Counted from the stretch's first letter, positions 17,196 to 25,599 are shown. The stretch: DNA of 64,000 nt from Pseudomonas sp. P8_241 (GCF_034008315.1 NZ_CP125377.1:2492001-2556000); one strand, 5' to 3'. Program-made: numbers and translations. The notes: generated from the letters alone by a model not told the origin.

Positions 17196-17531
17196 ATGCG
17201 GATGTTGATGGGGGGAAGCGTGCTGGCGTTGCTGGCCGGATGTTCGTTGCCGGCATCGCTGGTGCCGGGTGAGCCGAATGTCAGCAAATACAGTGAAAAG
17301 CCACCCAAGGAGTATGCGGCGTGCGTGTTGCCTCTTTGGCAGCATGAGGTCTCGAAGACGAGCCAGACCTCGATTTCAAACGGTTACCGTATCAACGCGC
17401 CAGGCATGATCTCGGCAGACGAAATTCTCGACATCGTCAAATCCAAGGACGGCAGCCGGGTCTCGCTGTACCAGGGACCGCCCTGGGCAAAATCCGGCGC
17501 CCTGCGCCAAGCGGTGCGCGACTGCCTCTGA
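17196..17531 (+). CDS. Hypothetical lipoprotein (111 aa)
   Basis: 111 residues with a short signal peptide and lipobox LAGC (Cys16), so an exported lipoprotein. AAGGA lies ten bases before the start. The mature part contains two further Cys (C43 in AACVLPLW, and the penultimate Cys at RDCL) that could form a disulfide. No domain recognised. It ends 3 bp from the convergent Rrf2 gene. Confidence 0.75.
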   Translation: MRMLMGGSVLALLAGCSLPASLVPGEPNVSKYSEKPPKEYAACVLPLWQHEVSKTSQTSISNGYRINAPGMISADEILDIVKSKDGSRVSLYQGPPWAKSGALRQAVRDCL

Positions 17532-17534
17532 GCG

Positions 17535-18092
17535 TCAATCACCGATATCGGTCACCGGGATCAGCGGGACGTCTTGGCTTGCGCTTTTCTTTTCCCGACG
17601 ATCATTCATCCAGCTTTCCACTTTGACGCCGAACTCCGGCGGGGATTTTCGTCCGACCTTTCTGGCGATATCCAGAATGGTTTGCTGGGCGAGCGCCTCT
17701 TCCATGCGCTTCTGCGCGACCATCATTGCGCCATGCACTGAACACGGGCCGTCCAGCGCCCAATCGGGCGGCGAGCCCTCGAACAGCGCGCAGCGGCCAC
17801 GAATCTCCCGGCACTCGAAAATCGACTTTCGACCGTCAATGGCGCTGACGACATCCAGCAGTGTGATTTCGTCAGCAGGCCGCGCCAGTTTGAACCCGCC
17901 GCGCATGCCTTCCGTGGCCACCACCAGTTTGCCTTTCGCCAGTTTGGTGAAGATCTTCGCCAGATAATCCTGGGGCACGCCTTGCAGGTCGGCCAGGTCG
18001 CGCACGCTCGCTTCGCGCGAATCGCCACCGTTACCGACCAGGAAAAGCAGGCAGTGGATGCCGTATTCGACACCCGCGCTGTAAAGAGACAT
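17535..18092 (-). CDS. Rrf2 family transcriptional regulator
   Basis: 185 residues. The Rrf2 winged HTH (MSLYSAGVEYGIHCLLFL, VRDLADLQGVPQDYLAKIFTKLAKGKLV) is followed by the Cys region FECREIRGRCALFE...GPC, with three Cys that could bind an Fe-S cluster or act as redox thiols. A C-terminal tail beyond about residue 140 is longer than in NsrR or IscR. It is divergent from an NADH-dehydrogenase-like gene, which is its probable target. Without knowing the effector I would not call it NsrR. Confidence 0.88.
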   Translation of the reverse strand: MSLYSAGVEYGIHCLLFLVGNGGDSREASVRDLADLQGVPQDYLAKIFTKLAKGKLVVATEGMRGGFKLARPADEITLLDVVSAIDGRKSIFECREIRGRCALFEGSPPDWALDGPCSVHGAMMVAQKRMEEALAQQTILDIARKVGRKSPPEFGVKVESWMNDRREKKSASQDVPLIPVTDIGD

Positions 18093-18407
18093 GTGTATCT
18101 CCGACTTGATTAGTCGTAAATGTTAACAGTCGACCGTCATCCAGGCAACGAGCGGTCGTCTCCACCCTTTTTTTATCTAAGGGATATTTCGCATGAAACG
18201 CGGACTATAAGGTTCCGAGATGGCTGATCACGATTCTCGACAGCGACGCTGAAGAAAAACGTGTTGCGTCATTTGACTTGGATCGATACAGTCGTAGTTC
18301 TTCGGTCGACAGAGGCGAATGCCACGTGTGGTCGTGTCGATCTCATGCCCGCTCCTGATGAGCGTGACCCTAAACGGTTTCAATCCTGGTTATCCTCGGA
18401 GTCAAAA
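18093..18407. promoter_or_regulatory. Intergenic region between Rrf2 and oxidoreductase genes
   Basis: 315 bp without a gene. It must carry the two divergent promoters. An AT-rich patch (TTAGTCGTAAATGTTAACAG, 18110-18129) lies close to the Rrf2 start, and a TTGACT hexamer occurs at 18276. No operator could be identified by eye. Confidence 0.4.
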
Positions 18408-19610
18408 ATGAAGCAGCACATTCTGGTAATCGGCGCAGGTTTCGGTGGCATGTGGACCGCTTTGAGCGCCACGCGTCTGTTCAACATTCACGGTCATGAC
18501 GACGTAGAAGTGACCGTGCTGGCGCCTCAGGCCGAGCTGAGGGTGCGACCGCGCTTCTATGAGCCAAACGCTCATCAACTGGCCGCTCCGATTGGTGATT
18601 TGTTTGACGCGGTGGGCGTGAAGTTCATCAAAGGCGCGGCGCAGACCATCAACGTCGAGCAAAAACAGGTTGGCTACGTTGATGCATCGGGTACCCGGCA
18701 AATCTGCAGCTACGACAAACTCGTTCTCGCCACCGGCAGCCGCCTGGCCGCGCCGAACACACCGGGCGTCGCCGAGCATGCGTTCGACGTCGATCAGATC
18801 GAACAGGCCGTGAGTCTTGAGAACCACCTCAAATCCCTGGCCGACCAGCCCGCAAGCAGGGCGCGCAACACGGTCGTGGTGGCCGGTGGCGGTTTCACCG
18901 GGATCGAGACAGCCACTGAAATGCCGTCGCGTCTGCGCGCCATTCTTGGAGAGGGTGCTGACATTGAAGTGATAGTCGTCGATCGCGGCGAGAAAATTGG
19001 CGGCTCGATGGGCGAGGAAATTGCACAATCAATCGTCGAAGCGAGCGTGGCGACAGGCGTGAAATGGCATCTCAAAGCGTCGGTCGTTTCGGTGGATGCC
19101 AAGGGTGTGAACCTCTCCGACGGCACGCGCATCGATGCCAACACCGTGGTCTGGACCACCGGTGTGCGCGCCAGCTCCCTGACCGAGCAGATTCCCGCCG
19201 AACGCGATCACCTTGGCCGCCTGCATGTCGACGCGCATCTGAAAGTCATTGGTCAGGACGATATCTTCGCTACCGGCGACGTGGCGTATGCCGCTTCCGA
19301 TGCAATCGGCAACTTCGCCTTGATGACCTGTCAGCACGCGATTGTGTTGGGGCGCCACGCCGGCAACAACGTGGCCGCGCAGATTCTCGGTGTGGACCCG
19401 ACGCCGTACAGCCAGCCGAAATACGTGACCTGCCTTGATCTCGGTGCCTGGGGCGCGGTGTACACCGAAGGTTGGGACCGTCAGGTCAAACTGGTGAAGG
19501 AAGAAGCCAAGGCGCTGAAAACCCAGATCAACACCCAGTGGATCTATCCGCCGGCCGCTGACCGCGATGCCGCATGGGCCGCTGCAGATCCATTGATTCC
19601 GATTGCCTGA
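18408..19610 (+). CDS. NAD(P)/FAD-dependent oxidoreductase, type 2 NADH dehydrogenase-like
   Basis: 400 residues from the ATG at 18408 (CGGAG eight bases upstream). The N-terminal FAD-binding GAGFGG motif follows KQHILVI; a second dinucleotide motif VVVAGGGFTGIETATE binds NAD(P)H; and IFATGDVAYA is the third FAD contact of the family. This layout is that of NDH-2 and related flavin NADH:quinone oxidoreductases. No obvious membrane helix is seen at the C-terminus, so attachment would be peripheral. It is probably controlled by the divergent Rrf2 protein, perhaps under nitrosative or redox stress (inference). A strong terminator follows. Confidence 0.88.
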   Translation: MKQHILVIGAGFGGMWTALSATRLFNIHGHDDVEVTVLAPQAELRVRPRFYEPNAHQLAAPIGDLFDAVGVKFIKGAAQTINVEQKQVGYVDASGTRQICSYDKLVLATGSRLAAPNTPGVAEHAFDVDQIEQAVSLENHLKSLADQPASRARNTVVVAGGGFTGIETATEMPSRLRAILGEGADIEVIVVDRGEKIGGSMGEEIAQSIVEASVATGVKWHLKASVVSVDAKGVNLSDGTRIDANTVVWTTGVRASSLTEQIPAERDHLGRLHVDAHLKVIGQDDIFATGDVAYAASDAIGNFALMTCQHAIVLGRHAGNNVAAQILGVDPTPYSQPKYVTCLDLGAWGAVYTEGWDRQVKLVKEEAKALKTQINTQWIYPPAADRDAAWAAADPLIPIA

Positions 19611-19630
19611 TACGCGTGGCTGAACCCAAA

Positions 19631-19668
19631 AATCCCGCCCGGACTCTCCCGGGCGGGATTTTTTTTGG
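19631..19668 (+). terminator. Rho-independent terminator
   Basis: 12-bp stem AATCCCGCCCGG / CCGGGCGGGATT with a 6-base loop, followed by an eight-base T run. Ends the oxidoreductase transcript. Confidence 0.95.
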
Positions 19669-19702
19669 CTCGAATTGCTCGTGTGAAATTTATCGTGTAA
19701 CT

Positions 19703-19734
19703 TTTCATGAAATTATAAATAGAAAATTTCATGA
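19703..19734. promoter_or_regulatory. Candidate operator of the puu-like operon (two TTTCATGA copies)
   Basis: TTTCATGA occurs at 19703-19710 and again at 19727-19734, 24 bp apart, in an AT-rich stretch immediately before the first gene; the second copy ends six bases before the start codon and overlaps the ribosome-binding region. The first is extended to TTTCATGAAA, a palindrome. The operon encodes a PuuR-like repressor as its second gene, making autoregulation through this site plausible. Confidence 0.45.
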
Positions 19735-19740
19735 GGCCGT

Positions 19741-21030
19741 ATGTTTCAGCAGTCTACGCAGCATGTCGCCAGTTACTACGCCCACACGTGCACTGATCGG
19801 CTGGTAGATCGCGCGGCGCTGGAAGGCGAGCAGGACACCGACGTGGTGATCATCGGCGCCGGTTTCAGCGGACTGCATACGGCCTTGCGCCTGGCGTTGG
19901 CCGGCAAGCGCGTTACGGTGCTGGAAGCCAGCCGGGTAGCCTGGGCGGCTTCCGGGCGCAATGGCGGCCAGGCCATTCTCGGTTGGTCGTGCGACATGCC
20001 ACCGCTGGAAGCGGCGCTGGGCTATGAACGGGCGCGACGTTTGTGGGACGGCATGCGCTGGGCGGCGCGAGAGTTGCGCGACTTGCCCGGACGCCATGGT
20101 TTTGATTGCGACTACCGCCCCGGTCACCTGTGGACGTCGGTGATGCCGCGCCGGGTGAGCCTGTTGACTGAATGGCAACACGAGGCCAGTCACAAGTGGG
20201 GCCACGACGGCCTGCAATTTGTCGAGCGCCGCGATTTACCGAAGTGGGTCGCCAGCGAGCGCTATCAGGCAGGTCTGTTCGACCCTGAAGGCGGTCATTT
20301 GAATCCGCTGAAACTGGCCCTCGGCCTGGCGGATGCGATTGAACAGGCCGGTGGTCGCATCCATGAACTCAGCAAGGCGCTGAGCTATCGCGAGGAGGGC
20401 GACGGGTTCGTGGTCACCACCGAGCGCGGCCGCATTCGCGCCGATGTGCTGGTGCTGGCGTGCAACGCTTACCTCGATCAACTTGATCCGCAGTTGTCGA
20501 GTTGCGTGTTGCCCGTCGGCACCTATCAGGTGGCGACCGCTCCGCTGGCGAAGGAGCTGGTCACCGCGCTGCTGCCGAGCAATGTGTGCGTCACCGACAA
20601 CCAGTTCGTCCTCGATTACTTCCGGCGCACGCCGGACAACCGCCTGCTGTTCGGCGGTGGCTGCACCTATCTGGGTGGCATGCCCAAAGACATCGCTGCC
20701 GCCACCCGACCGTTCCTCGAACGCGTATTTCCCCAGCTCACCGATGTCGAACTGGAATTTGCCTGGGGTGGGCATATCGACCTGACTCTCAAGCGCACTC
20801 CGGATCTCGGCCGGCGCGGCGAGCTGTACTGGATGCAGGGCTATTCCGGGCATGGCGTGCTGCCGACACTGGCCGGTGCGCGGGCGATCTGCGATGCGAT
20901 CCTGGGGCAACCGGACGAGTTGTCCCTGTATCAAGGCTTGAGCAACGGCAGTTTTCCCGGTGGAAAATACTTCGCGGCGCCGCTGGAAGCCATCGGCAAG
21001 GCCTGGTATCGACTGCGCGACAGCATTTGA
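19741..21030 (+). CDS. puuB: FAD-dependent oxidoreductase, PuuB-like
   Basis: 429 residues. A DAO-type FAD domain starts with VVIIGAGFSGLHTALRLALA (about residues 33-52) and TVLEASRVAW..GRNGGQAI. Homologues oxidise gamma-glutamyl-putrescine or related gamma-glutamyl amines to the aldehyde. The next two genes are a PuuR-type regulator and a PuuA-type glutamine-synthetase homologue, which supports this role. Several paralogues exist in Pseudomonas, so the exact amine is uncertain (putrescine, spermidine or an ethanolamine-like amine). Confidence 0.85.
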   Translation: MFQQSTQHVASYYAHTCTDRLVDRAALEGEQDTDVVIIGAGFSGLHTALRLALAGKRVTVLEASRVAWAASGRNGGQAILGWSCDMPPLEAALGYERARRLWDGMRWAARELRDLPGRHGFDCDYRPGHLWTSVMPRRVSLLTEWQHEASHKWGHDGLQFVERRDLPKWVASERYQAGLFDPEGGHLNPLKLALGLADAIEQAGGRIHELSKALSYREEGDGFVVTTERGRIRADVLVLACNAYLDQLDPQLSSCVLPVGTYQVATAPLAKELVTALLPSNVCVTDNQFVLDYFRRTPDNRLLFGGGCTYLGGMPKDIAAATRPFLERVFPQLTDVELEFAWGGHIDLTLKRTPDLGRRGELYWMQGYSGHGVLPTLAGARAICDAILGQPDELSLYQGLSNGSFPGGKYFAAPLEAIGKAWYRLRDSI

Positions 21031-21055
21031 AGCGACACTTTCTGGAAGCCTCTCG

Positions 21056-21610
21056 ATGGACATGCAAGAAGAAATCTCGGCGCTGGCGATCCTGATCCAG
21101 GACCTGCGCAAGCATAAAAAGTACACGCTCAAGGAGCTGGCGGACAAAATCGGGCGCTCGGTCGGGTTTCTGTCCCAGGTCGAGCGCGGACTGTCGCGCC
21201 CGACCGTGGCGGACCTGACCGCCATCAGCGAAACCCTGGGCGTGCCGACCACTTATTTCTACAGCCTGCCCAAACCCATGGCCTTGCCTTGGGTCACCCG
21301 TCCGGATGAGCGGCGCACGTTGTACTACGCCGACGGCATCACCGACATCCTGGTTTCGCCCAAGATGCGCGCCTCCTTTTCGATGCTCGAAAGCCGGCTA
21401 GAGCCCGGTGCGAGCAGCGGTGACCGGCACATGAAGGACAGCTCCGAGCAGGGCGGTTACGTCCTGGAAGGGGAGTTGACCCTGTGGCTCGATGACAACG
21501 AACCGGTGACCCTGCGCACCGGCGACAGCTTTCAACTGGCCAGCCATGCGCATTGTCGCTACGGCAATCTTTCCGGCCACCCAACCCGCGTGCTCTGGGT
21601 TTACACCTGA
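21056..21610 (+). CDS. puuR: XRE-cupin transcriptional regulator, PuuR-like
   Basis: 184 residues from the ATG at 21056. The N-terminal XRE HTH (LAILIQDLRKHKKYTLKELA..GRSVGFLSQVERG) is joined to a C-terminal cupin (GEGELTL-type strand here 'VLEGELTLWLDDNEPVTLRTGDSFQ' read in pieces). PuuR-type proteins repress polyamine-use genes until putrescine binds. It lies 25 bp after the oxidoreductase and 20 bp before the synthetase gene, so the three form one operon. Confidence 0.87.
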   Translation: MDMQEEISALAILIQDLRKHKKYTLKELADKIGRSVGFLSQVERGLSRPTVADLTAISETLGVPTTYFYSLPKPMALPWVTRPDERRTLYYADGITDILVSPKMRASFSMLESRLEPGASSGDRHMKDSSEQGGYVLEGELTLWLDDNEPVTLRTGDSFQLASHAHCRYGNLSGHPTRVLWVYT

Positions 21611-21630
21611 TAACAACAAGGAACGAAACG

Positions 21631-22977
21631 ATGGATGCTGTGTGCTCTGAACTGCTGGCCGAGGTTCGCAACTTCCGCCACTGCAACCCCGACGTGCGTT
21701 ACGTCGACCTGATCTCCCTGGACATTCCCGGGCATTTCTACGGCAAGCGCTACCCGGTCGAAATGCTCGAAAAAGTCGCCGCTGGCAGCGCGCTCAAGTT
21801 GCCGCAAAACTGCGTGCTGCTCGGCACCCAGGGTGGCTTGTTCAAGATTGGTGATTACTGCTTCAACGACGGAGATCCGGATGCGCTGCGGCGCCTGGTG
21901 CCCGGCACGCTCAAGCGCGTGAGCTGGGAAAAACAGCCGTTGGGCCAGATGTTGATCACCTCGGACGGCACTGAGAAGCCGATCGTCTTCGAACCCCGCG
22001 AAGTGCTGGCCAAGGTTCTGGCGCGGCTGCACCGTAAAGGTATTTTCCCGGTGGTGGCGTTCGAGTTGGAGTTCTACCTGTTCGACAGCCGCTTGAAGGA
22101 CGGTCTGCCGCAGTTCCCTCGTGACGAGTTGACCGGTGACGCGGATGACCAGCCGAACATGCACATCGAACGCCTGTCGCGATTCGCCCCGGTGCTCGAT
22201 GACATGGTCGAGACCGCGAGGGCTCAAGGCATCGAAGCCACGGTGATCACCGCCGAACTCGGTCCCGGCCAGTTCGAAATCAATTTCGGTCATTGCGATG
22301 ACGGCCTGCGCGCCGCCGACTGGGCCGCCTTGTTTTGCCGTAGCACCCGGGGAGTGGCGCTCAAACACAATTACCGCGCCAGTTTCATGGCCAAACCGTA
22401 TTTGCAGCACCCCGGTAGCGGCATGCATGTGCATGTGAGCCTGTACGACAAGGCCGGCAACAACCTGTTGGCGGCGAACGGCCAGCGCGCATTGCGCCAC
22501 GCCGTCGCCGGTTGCCTGGACGTGCTACCGCACTGCATGCCGATTTTTGCCCCGAACCACAACGCCATGCGCCGCTTGAGCGGCACGGTGAATGTCGCGT
22601 CCCGTGCCAGTTGGGGCTTTGAAGATCGTGATGCGTGCCTGCGGGTGCCCGAGTCAGATCTCAAAAACCTGCGAATCGAACATCGCCTGGCGGGTGCCGA
22701 TGCCAACCCGTATCTGGCGCTGGCGGCGATCCTGGTGGGGTTGGAACAAGGACTGGAAGGGGAGCGTGAGCCGATTGCACCGCTCAACGAAGACCGCAGC
22801 AGCGGCATCGATTTTCCGTTGGAAATGCTCGAAGCCGTGCAGGCCATGCAAAGCCATGCACCTCTGCGCGAAGGCTTGGGCGCTGAGTTTGTGGACGTCT
22901 ATTGCGAAAACAAGCGACAGGATCATCTGGCATTTTTGCATGACATCAACGCGAGGGAGTACCGTTGGTTTCTTTGA
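21631..22977 (+). CDS. puuA: Glutamine synthetase family protein, gamma-glutamylpolyamine synthetase-like
   Basis: 448 residues from the ATG at 21631 (AAGGAACG upstream). GS-fold signatures are present: the GS beta-grasp at the N-terminus, ELGPGQFEINF (Glu ligands), HVHVSLYD, and NYRASFMAKPY. Homologues ligate glutamate to putrescine or other amines using ATP, the first step before the PuuB oxidation. It is shorter in the adenylylation loop than GlnA. The substrate is not determined by sequence alone: Pseudomonas carries several such SpuI/PauA paralogues. Confidence 0.85.
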   Translation: MDAVCSELLAEVRNFRHCNPDVRYVDLISLDIPGHFYGKRYPVEMLEKVAAGSALKLPQNCVLLGTQGGLFKIGDYCFNDGDPDALRRLVPGTLKRVSWEKQPLGQMLITSDGTEKPIVFEPREVLAKVLARLHRKGIFPVVAFELEFYLFDSRLKDGLPQFPRDELTGDADDQPNMHIERLSRFAPVLDDMVETARAQGIEATVITAELGPGQFEINFGHCDDGLRAADWAALFCRSTRGVALKHNYRASFMAKPYLQHPGSGMHVHVSLYDKAGNNLLAANGQRALRHAVAGCLDVLPHCMPIFAPNHNAMRRLSGTVNVASRASWGFEDRDACLRVPESDLKNLRIEHRLAGADANPYLALAAILVGLEQGLEGEREPIAPLNEDRSSGIDFPLEMLEAVQAMQSHAPLREGLGAEFVDVYCENKRQDHLAFLHDINAREYRWFL

Positions 22978-23112
22978 AAGACATAGAAAAATGATGATAT
23001 TTAAGGGCTTGGCGCACTTAGTAACTGGATAGTGAACAAAAATATCTTGTTACAGCCGGAAATATTCCGTAATATCCGCGCCGCGTTCACCACCACGGTT
23101 TATGCATTTTTA

Positions 23113-23149
23113 AATCCCAGGCGTCCATCAGCTGCCTGGGATTTTTTTT
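23113..23149 (+). terminator. Rho-independent terminator
   Basis: AATCCCAGGC / GCCTGGGATT (10-bp stem) followed by eight T. It lies 135 bp after the puuA-like stop and probably ends that operon. Confidence 0.92.
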
Positions 23150-23230
23150 GCCTGAAATTTGATAGGGGTAGAACCTGGCTGTTCAAAGCCTGTCGAGGCT
23201 CGTTCCAGCACGCAGTCTCGCAGCCTAAAC

Positions 23231-23313
23231 CTGTAGGAGCCGGCTTGCCGGCGAACCGGGCAATGCAATGCTGCATCAGGCTAGACGCCTTCGCTGGCAA
23301 GCCAGCGCCTACG
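23231..23313. repeat. REP pair
   Basis: CTGTAGGAGCCGGCTTGCCG at the left; CTGGCAAGCCAGCGCCTACG at the right. Same class as the benR-benA pair, with the right arm diverged. Confidence 0.85.
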
Positions 23314-23466
23314 AAGAGCCCGAATTCCTGCTTGGCCGAAACGCTGGCGCGCAGGCGCTTGAAATGCAGGTGCGAAGCGCTCCATTCACCGTGCAGGTAT
23401 GCCTGCGCGGCGCCGGAGGGGAGGACGAGTGGGGGGAGACGATCAGTGATCATCGGAATCGATCTC

Positions 23467-23583
23467 CTGTAGGAGCGAGCCTGCTCGCGAAAAACTCTGG
23501 ACAACTCGGTCATTCAAACGCCACGCGTTATCGTTGGCGTCCATCGCGAGCAGGTCGAATCGTCGCACCGTCGCTCCCACAGG
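23467..23583. repeat. REP pair, diverged
   Basis: TGTAGGAGCGAGCCTGCTCG at the left; the right side (CATCGCGAGCAGGTCGAATC, then CGTCGCTCCCACAGG) is split and drifted. Related to the catA-benR pair. Confidence 0.75.
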
Positions 23584-23591
23584 ACAAATGC

Positions 23592-24635
23592 CTACCGGAA
23601 CGCTGGCACGACGTGTTTGATGAACAGCTCCAGGGATTTTTTCTTCTCCGCATGGGGCAGGCTGTTATCGCACCAGAAGCTGAATTCGTCGACGCCCAGT
23701 TCCTGGTAGTACTTGATGCGCGGAATGATTTCTTCCGGCGTACCGATCATGGCGGTTTTGTGCAGGCTTTCCAGTTCGAATTCCGGGCGGCCGGCGAATT
23801 TCTCCTCCGGGCTTGGCTCAAGGAAGCCATTGACCGGGGTGGTCTTGTTGCCGAACCAGGCATCGAAGGTGCGGTAAAACTTCGCAATCGCCCTGGCCCC
23901 GACTTTCCAGCCTTCGGCGTCTTCAGCGGTATGCACGTGGGTGTGACGCAGCACCATCAATTGCGGGCGCGGCACGTCCGGGTTGTTGTCCAGGGCGGCC
24001 TGGAATTTGTTCTTCAGATCGAGGACTTCTTCGTCGCCTTTCATCAGCGGCGTGACCATGACGTTGCAGCCGTTGGCTACGGCAAAATTGTGCGAGTCCG
24101 GGTCGCGAGCGGCGATCCACATCGGCGGGTTCGGCTGCTGGATCGGCTTGGGTACGCTGGTGGAGGTCGGGAATTTCCAGATGTCGCCGTCATGGGCATA
24201 GTCGCCTTGCCAGAGTGCGCGCACCACCGGGACCATTTCCCGCAAGGCCTGGCCGCCGCTGGAAGCGGGCATGCCACCGGCCATGCGATCGAATTCAACC
24301 TGATAAGCGCCACGGGCCAGGCCGACTTCCATGCGACCGTTGCTGATCACATCGAGCAACGCACATTCACCGGCCACCCGCAGCGGGTGCCAGAACGGCG
24401 CGATGATGGTGCCGGCGCCGAGGTGAATGGTGGTGGTCTTGCCCGCCAGATAAGCCAGCAACGGCATCGGGCTTGGCGAAATGGTGTACTCCATGGCGTG
24501 GTGTTCACCGATCCATACGGTGCTGAAACCACCGGCCTCAGCCATCAACGTCAGCTCGGTCAAGTCCTCGAACAACTGGCGGTGGCTGACGCTTTCGTCC
24601 CAACGTTCCATGTGTACGAACAGGGAAAACTTCAT
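23592..24635 (-). CDS. LLM class (luciferase-like) flavin-dependent monooxygenase
   Basis: 347 residues from the ATG at 24635; the upstream frame extension translates the operator and is not used. The bacterial-luciferase TIM-barrel pattern is clear (MKFSLFVHMERWD, GFSTVWIGEHHAME, GAGTIIAPFWHPLRVAGECA, GRMEVGLARGAY). Such enzymes use FMNH2 and O2 to oxygenate a small organic substrate, here presumably with FMNH2 from the flavin reductase encoded next. It is not RutA by sequence. The substrate is unknown; the NCS1 transporter nearby suggests a nitrogen heterocycle (inference). Confidence 0.85.
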   Translation of the reverse strand: MKFSLFVHMERWDESVSHRQLFEDLTELTLMAEAGGFSTVWIGEHHAMEYTISPSPMPLLAYLAGKTTTIHLGAGTIIAPFWHPLRVAGECALLDVISNGRMEVGLARGAYQVEFDRMAGGMPASSGGQALREMVPVVRALWQGDYAHDGDIWKFPTSTSVPKPIQQPNPPMWIAARDPDSHNFAVANGCNVMVTPLMKGDEEVLDLKNKFQAALDNNPDVPRPQLMVLRHTHVHTAEDAEGWKVGARAIAKFYRTFDAWFGNKTTPVNGFLEPSPEEKFAGRPEFELESLHKTAMIGTPEEIIPRIKYYQELGVDEFSFWCDNSLPHAEKKKSLELFIKHVVPAFR

Positions 24636-24690
24636 GACGCTTACCTCGGATCTTTTGTTATTGGCCTGTAGGCTCGGGTAATGTTTTTTC

Positions 24691-24705
24691 GGTATACCAT
24701 AATAC
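24691..24705. promoter_or_regulatory. Shared operator, copy 1 (LLM monooxygenase promoter)
   Basis: GGTATACCATAATAC. The same 15-mer, with one to three changes, occurs before the flavin reductase (25334) and the permease (25507). The core CGGTATACCA fits the GntR/FadR-type tNGTnnACNa pattern with one mismatch. It lies 56 bp upstream of the LLM start codon. Confidence 0.7.
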
Positions 24706-24718
24706 GTATTGTGGAGCA

Positions 24719-24788
24719 AAAGATCGCAGCCTTCGGCAGCTCCTACGGGCGCTCTCTCCTGTAGGAGCTGCCGAAGGCTGCGATCCTT
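24719..24788. repeat. REP pair (inverted)
   Basis: AAAGATCGCAGCCTTCGGCA..CTCCTACG at the left and CTGTAGGAGCTGCCGAAGGC..GATC at the right, almost perfect. It lies between the LLM promoter and the stop of the flavin reductase gene. Confidence 0.93.
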
Positions 24789-24795
24789 TCAATGG

Positions 24796-25281
24796 TCAGG
24801 CCAGAACGGGCAGGGCACCCATCTTGCCGTGGCAATACACCAGCGGCCCGTTGCTCTGTTGGGGCACGATCAGGTTCTTCACCGCGCCAACCATGATCGC
24901 GTGGTCGCCCCCTTCATATTCGCGCCACAGTTCGCACTCGATGACCGCCGTCGCGTTGGCCAGGATCGGATTGCCCAACGCGCTCAACGTCCACTCGATG
25001 CCCTGCGCCTTGTCCTTGCCTTTACGGGCGAAGGCATAGGCTTCGCTTTGCTGGCCGCCGGACAGCACATGGATGGCAAAGCGTTTGTTCTTGATCAGGA
25101 CGGGGTAGGAGTCGGAGCTGTAGTTGGGGCAGAACAGCACCAGCGCCGGGTCCATGGACAGTGAGCTGAAGGCGCTGGCCGTCAGGCCGACGATCTGCCC
25201 GTCGTCATCGAGGGTGGTGATCACGGTCACGCCGGAGGGGAACGAACCCATGACTTGTTTATAGATGGCGGCATCGATCAT
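24796..25281 (-). CDS. Flavin reductase family protein (two-component monooxygenase partner)
   Basis: 161 residues from the ATG at 25281. The flavin reductase-like split-barrel pattern is visible: MGSFPSGVTVITT near the start, VGLTASAFSSLSMDPALVLF, and FAIHVLSGGQ. It reduces FMN or FAD with NAD(P)H and passes it to the oxygenase, presumably the LLM protein encoded downstream. The two genes share strand but have separate promoters with the same operator; a REP pair lies between. The C-terminus 'VYCHGKMGAL' is typical of the family (often 'YYRGRYG'). Confidence 0.88.
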   Translation of the reverse strand: MIDAAIYKQVMGSFPSGVTVITTLDDDGQIVGLTASAFSSLSMDPALVLFCPNYSSDSYPVLIKNKRFAIHVLSGGQQSEAYAFARKGKDKAQGIEWTLSALGNPILANATAVIECELWREYEGGDHAIMVGAVKNLIVPQQSNGPLVYCHGKMGALPVLA

Positions 25282-25599
25282 TGGACGGTCCTCGGGGGGT
25301 GTGACGCGGTTTTTATGTGTTTGTAGGTCTGATGGTATACCGTAATACATCGTTTGCAAGGTCTTTTTAAGTGAACCGATAAACGTACGACATTCGTCTG
25401 AAAGTCAATGTTTACTGGGTTTTATGGCATGCAGGACTTAAGCGAATCGGGCAGGATGCCGGTGCAGATGCGGTTTCAAAGACCGGCTCAGTCTTGTTTA
25501 AAGTTTGGAATACCATAATATGGTTTGCATCTGAGGGGCGGCCAGCGAGTCCCCCCGGTTTGGCTTCATACAAAGATAAGAACAGACAAACTCGAGTTC
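25282..25599. promoter_or_regulatory. Divergent promoter region, flavin reductase / NCS1 permease
   Basis: 318 bp without a gene. It carries two copies of the shared operator: GGTATACCGTAATAC at 25334-25348, 53 bp upstream of the flavin reductase start, and GGAATACCATAATAT at 25507-25521, 78 bp upstream of the permease start. The rest is unremarkable. Confidence 0.72.

Larger units (their letters stand above)
22978..23591. other. Intergenic region with terminator and two REP pairs
   Basis: 614 bp between the puuA-like gene and the LLM monooxygenase gene. It holds a terminator at 23113-23149 and REP pairs at 23231-23313 and 23467-23583. Open frames across it read through these structures and are not coding. 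Confidence 0.8.

Noticed and set aside
18408..19610. The oxidoreductase as a nitrite reductase or rubredoxin reductase
   Set aside because: The FAD/NAD(P) motif order, the length and the absence of other cofactor domains fit the NDH-2-like group better; I could not confirm a rubredoxin partner.
23032..23472. A 146-codon open frame after the puuA-like gene
   Set aside because: It reads through a Rho-independent terminator and a REP pair.
23268..24671. Open frame of 467 codons on the plus strand opposite the LLM monooxygenase
   Set aside because: It starts in a REP element and mirrors the luciferase-like gene; no domain is seen.
24691..25359. A peptide-level 'YYGIP' motif shared by the upstream extensions of the LLM and flavin reductase frames
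   Set aside because: It is the translation of the shared operator DNA, not a protein feature. The real starts are at 24635 and 25281.
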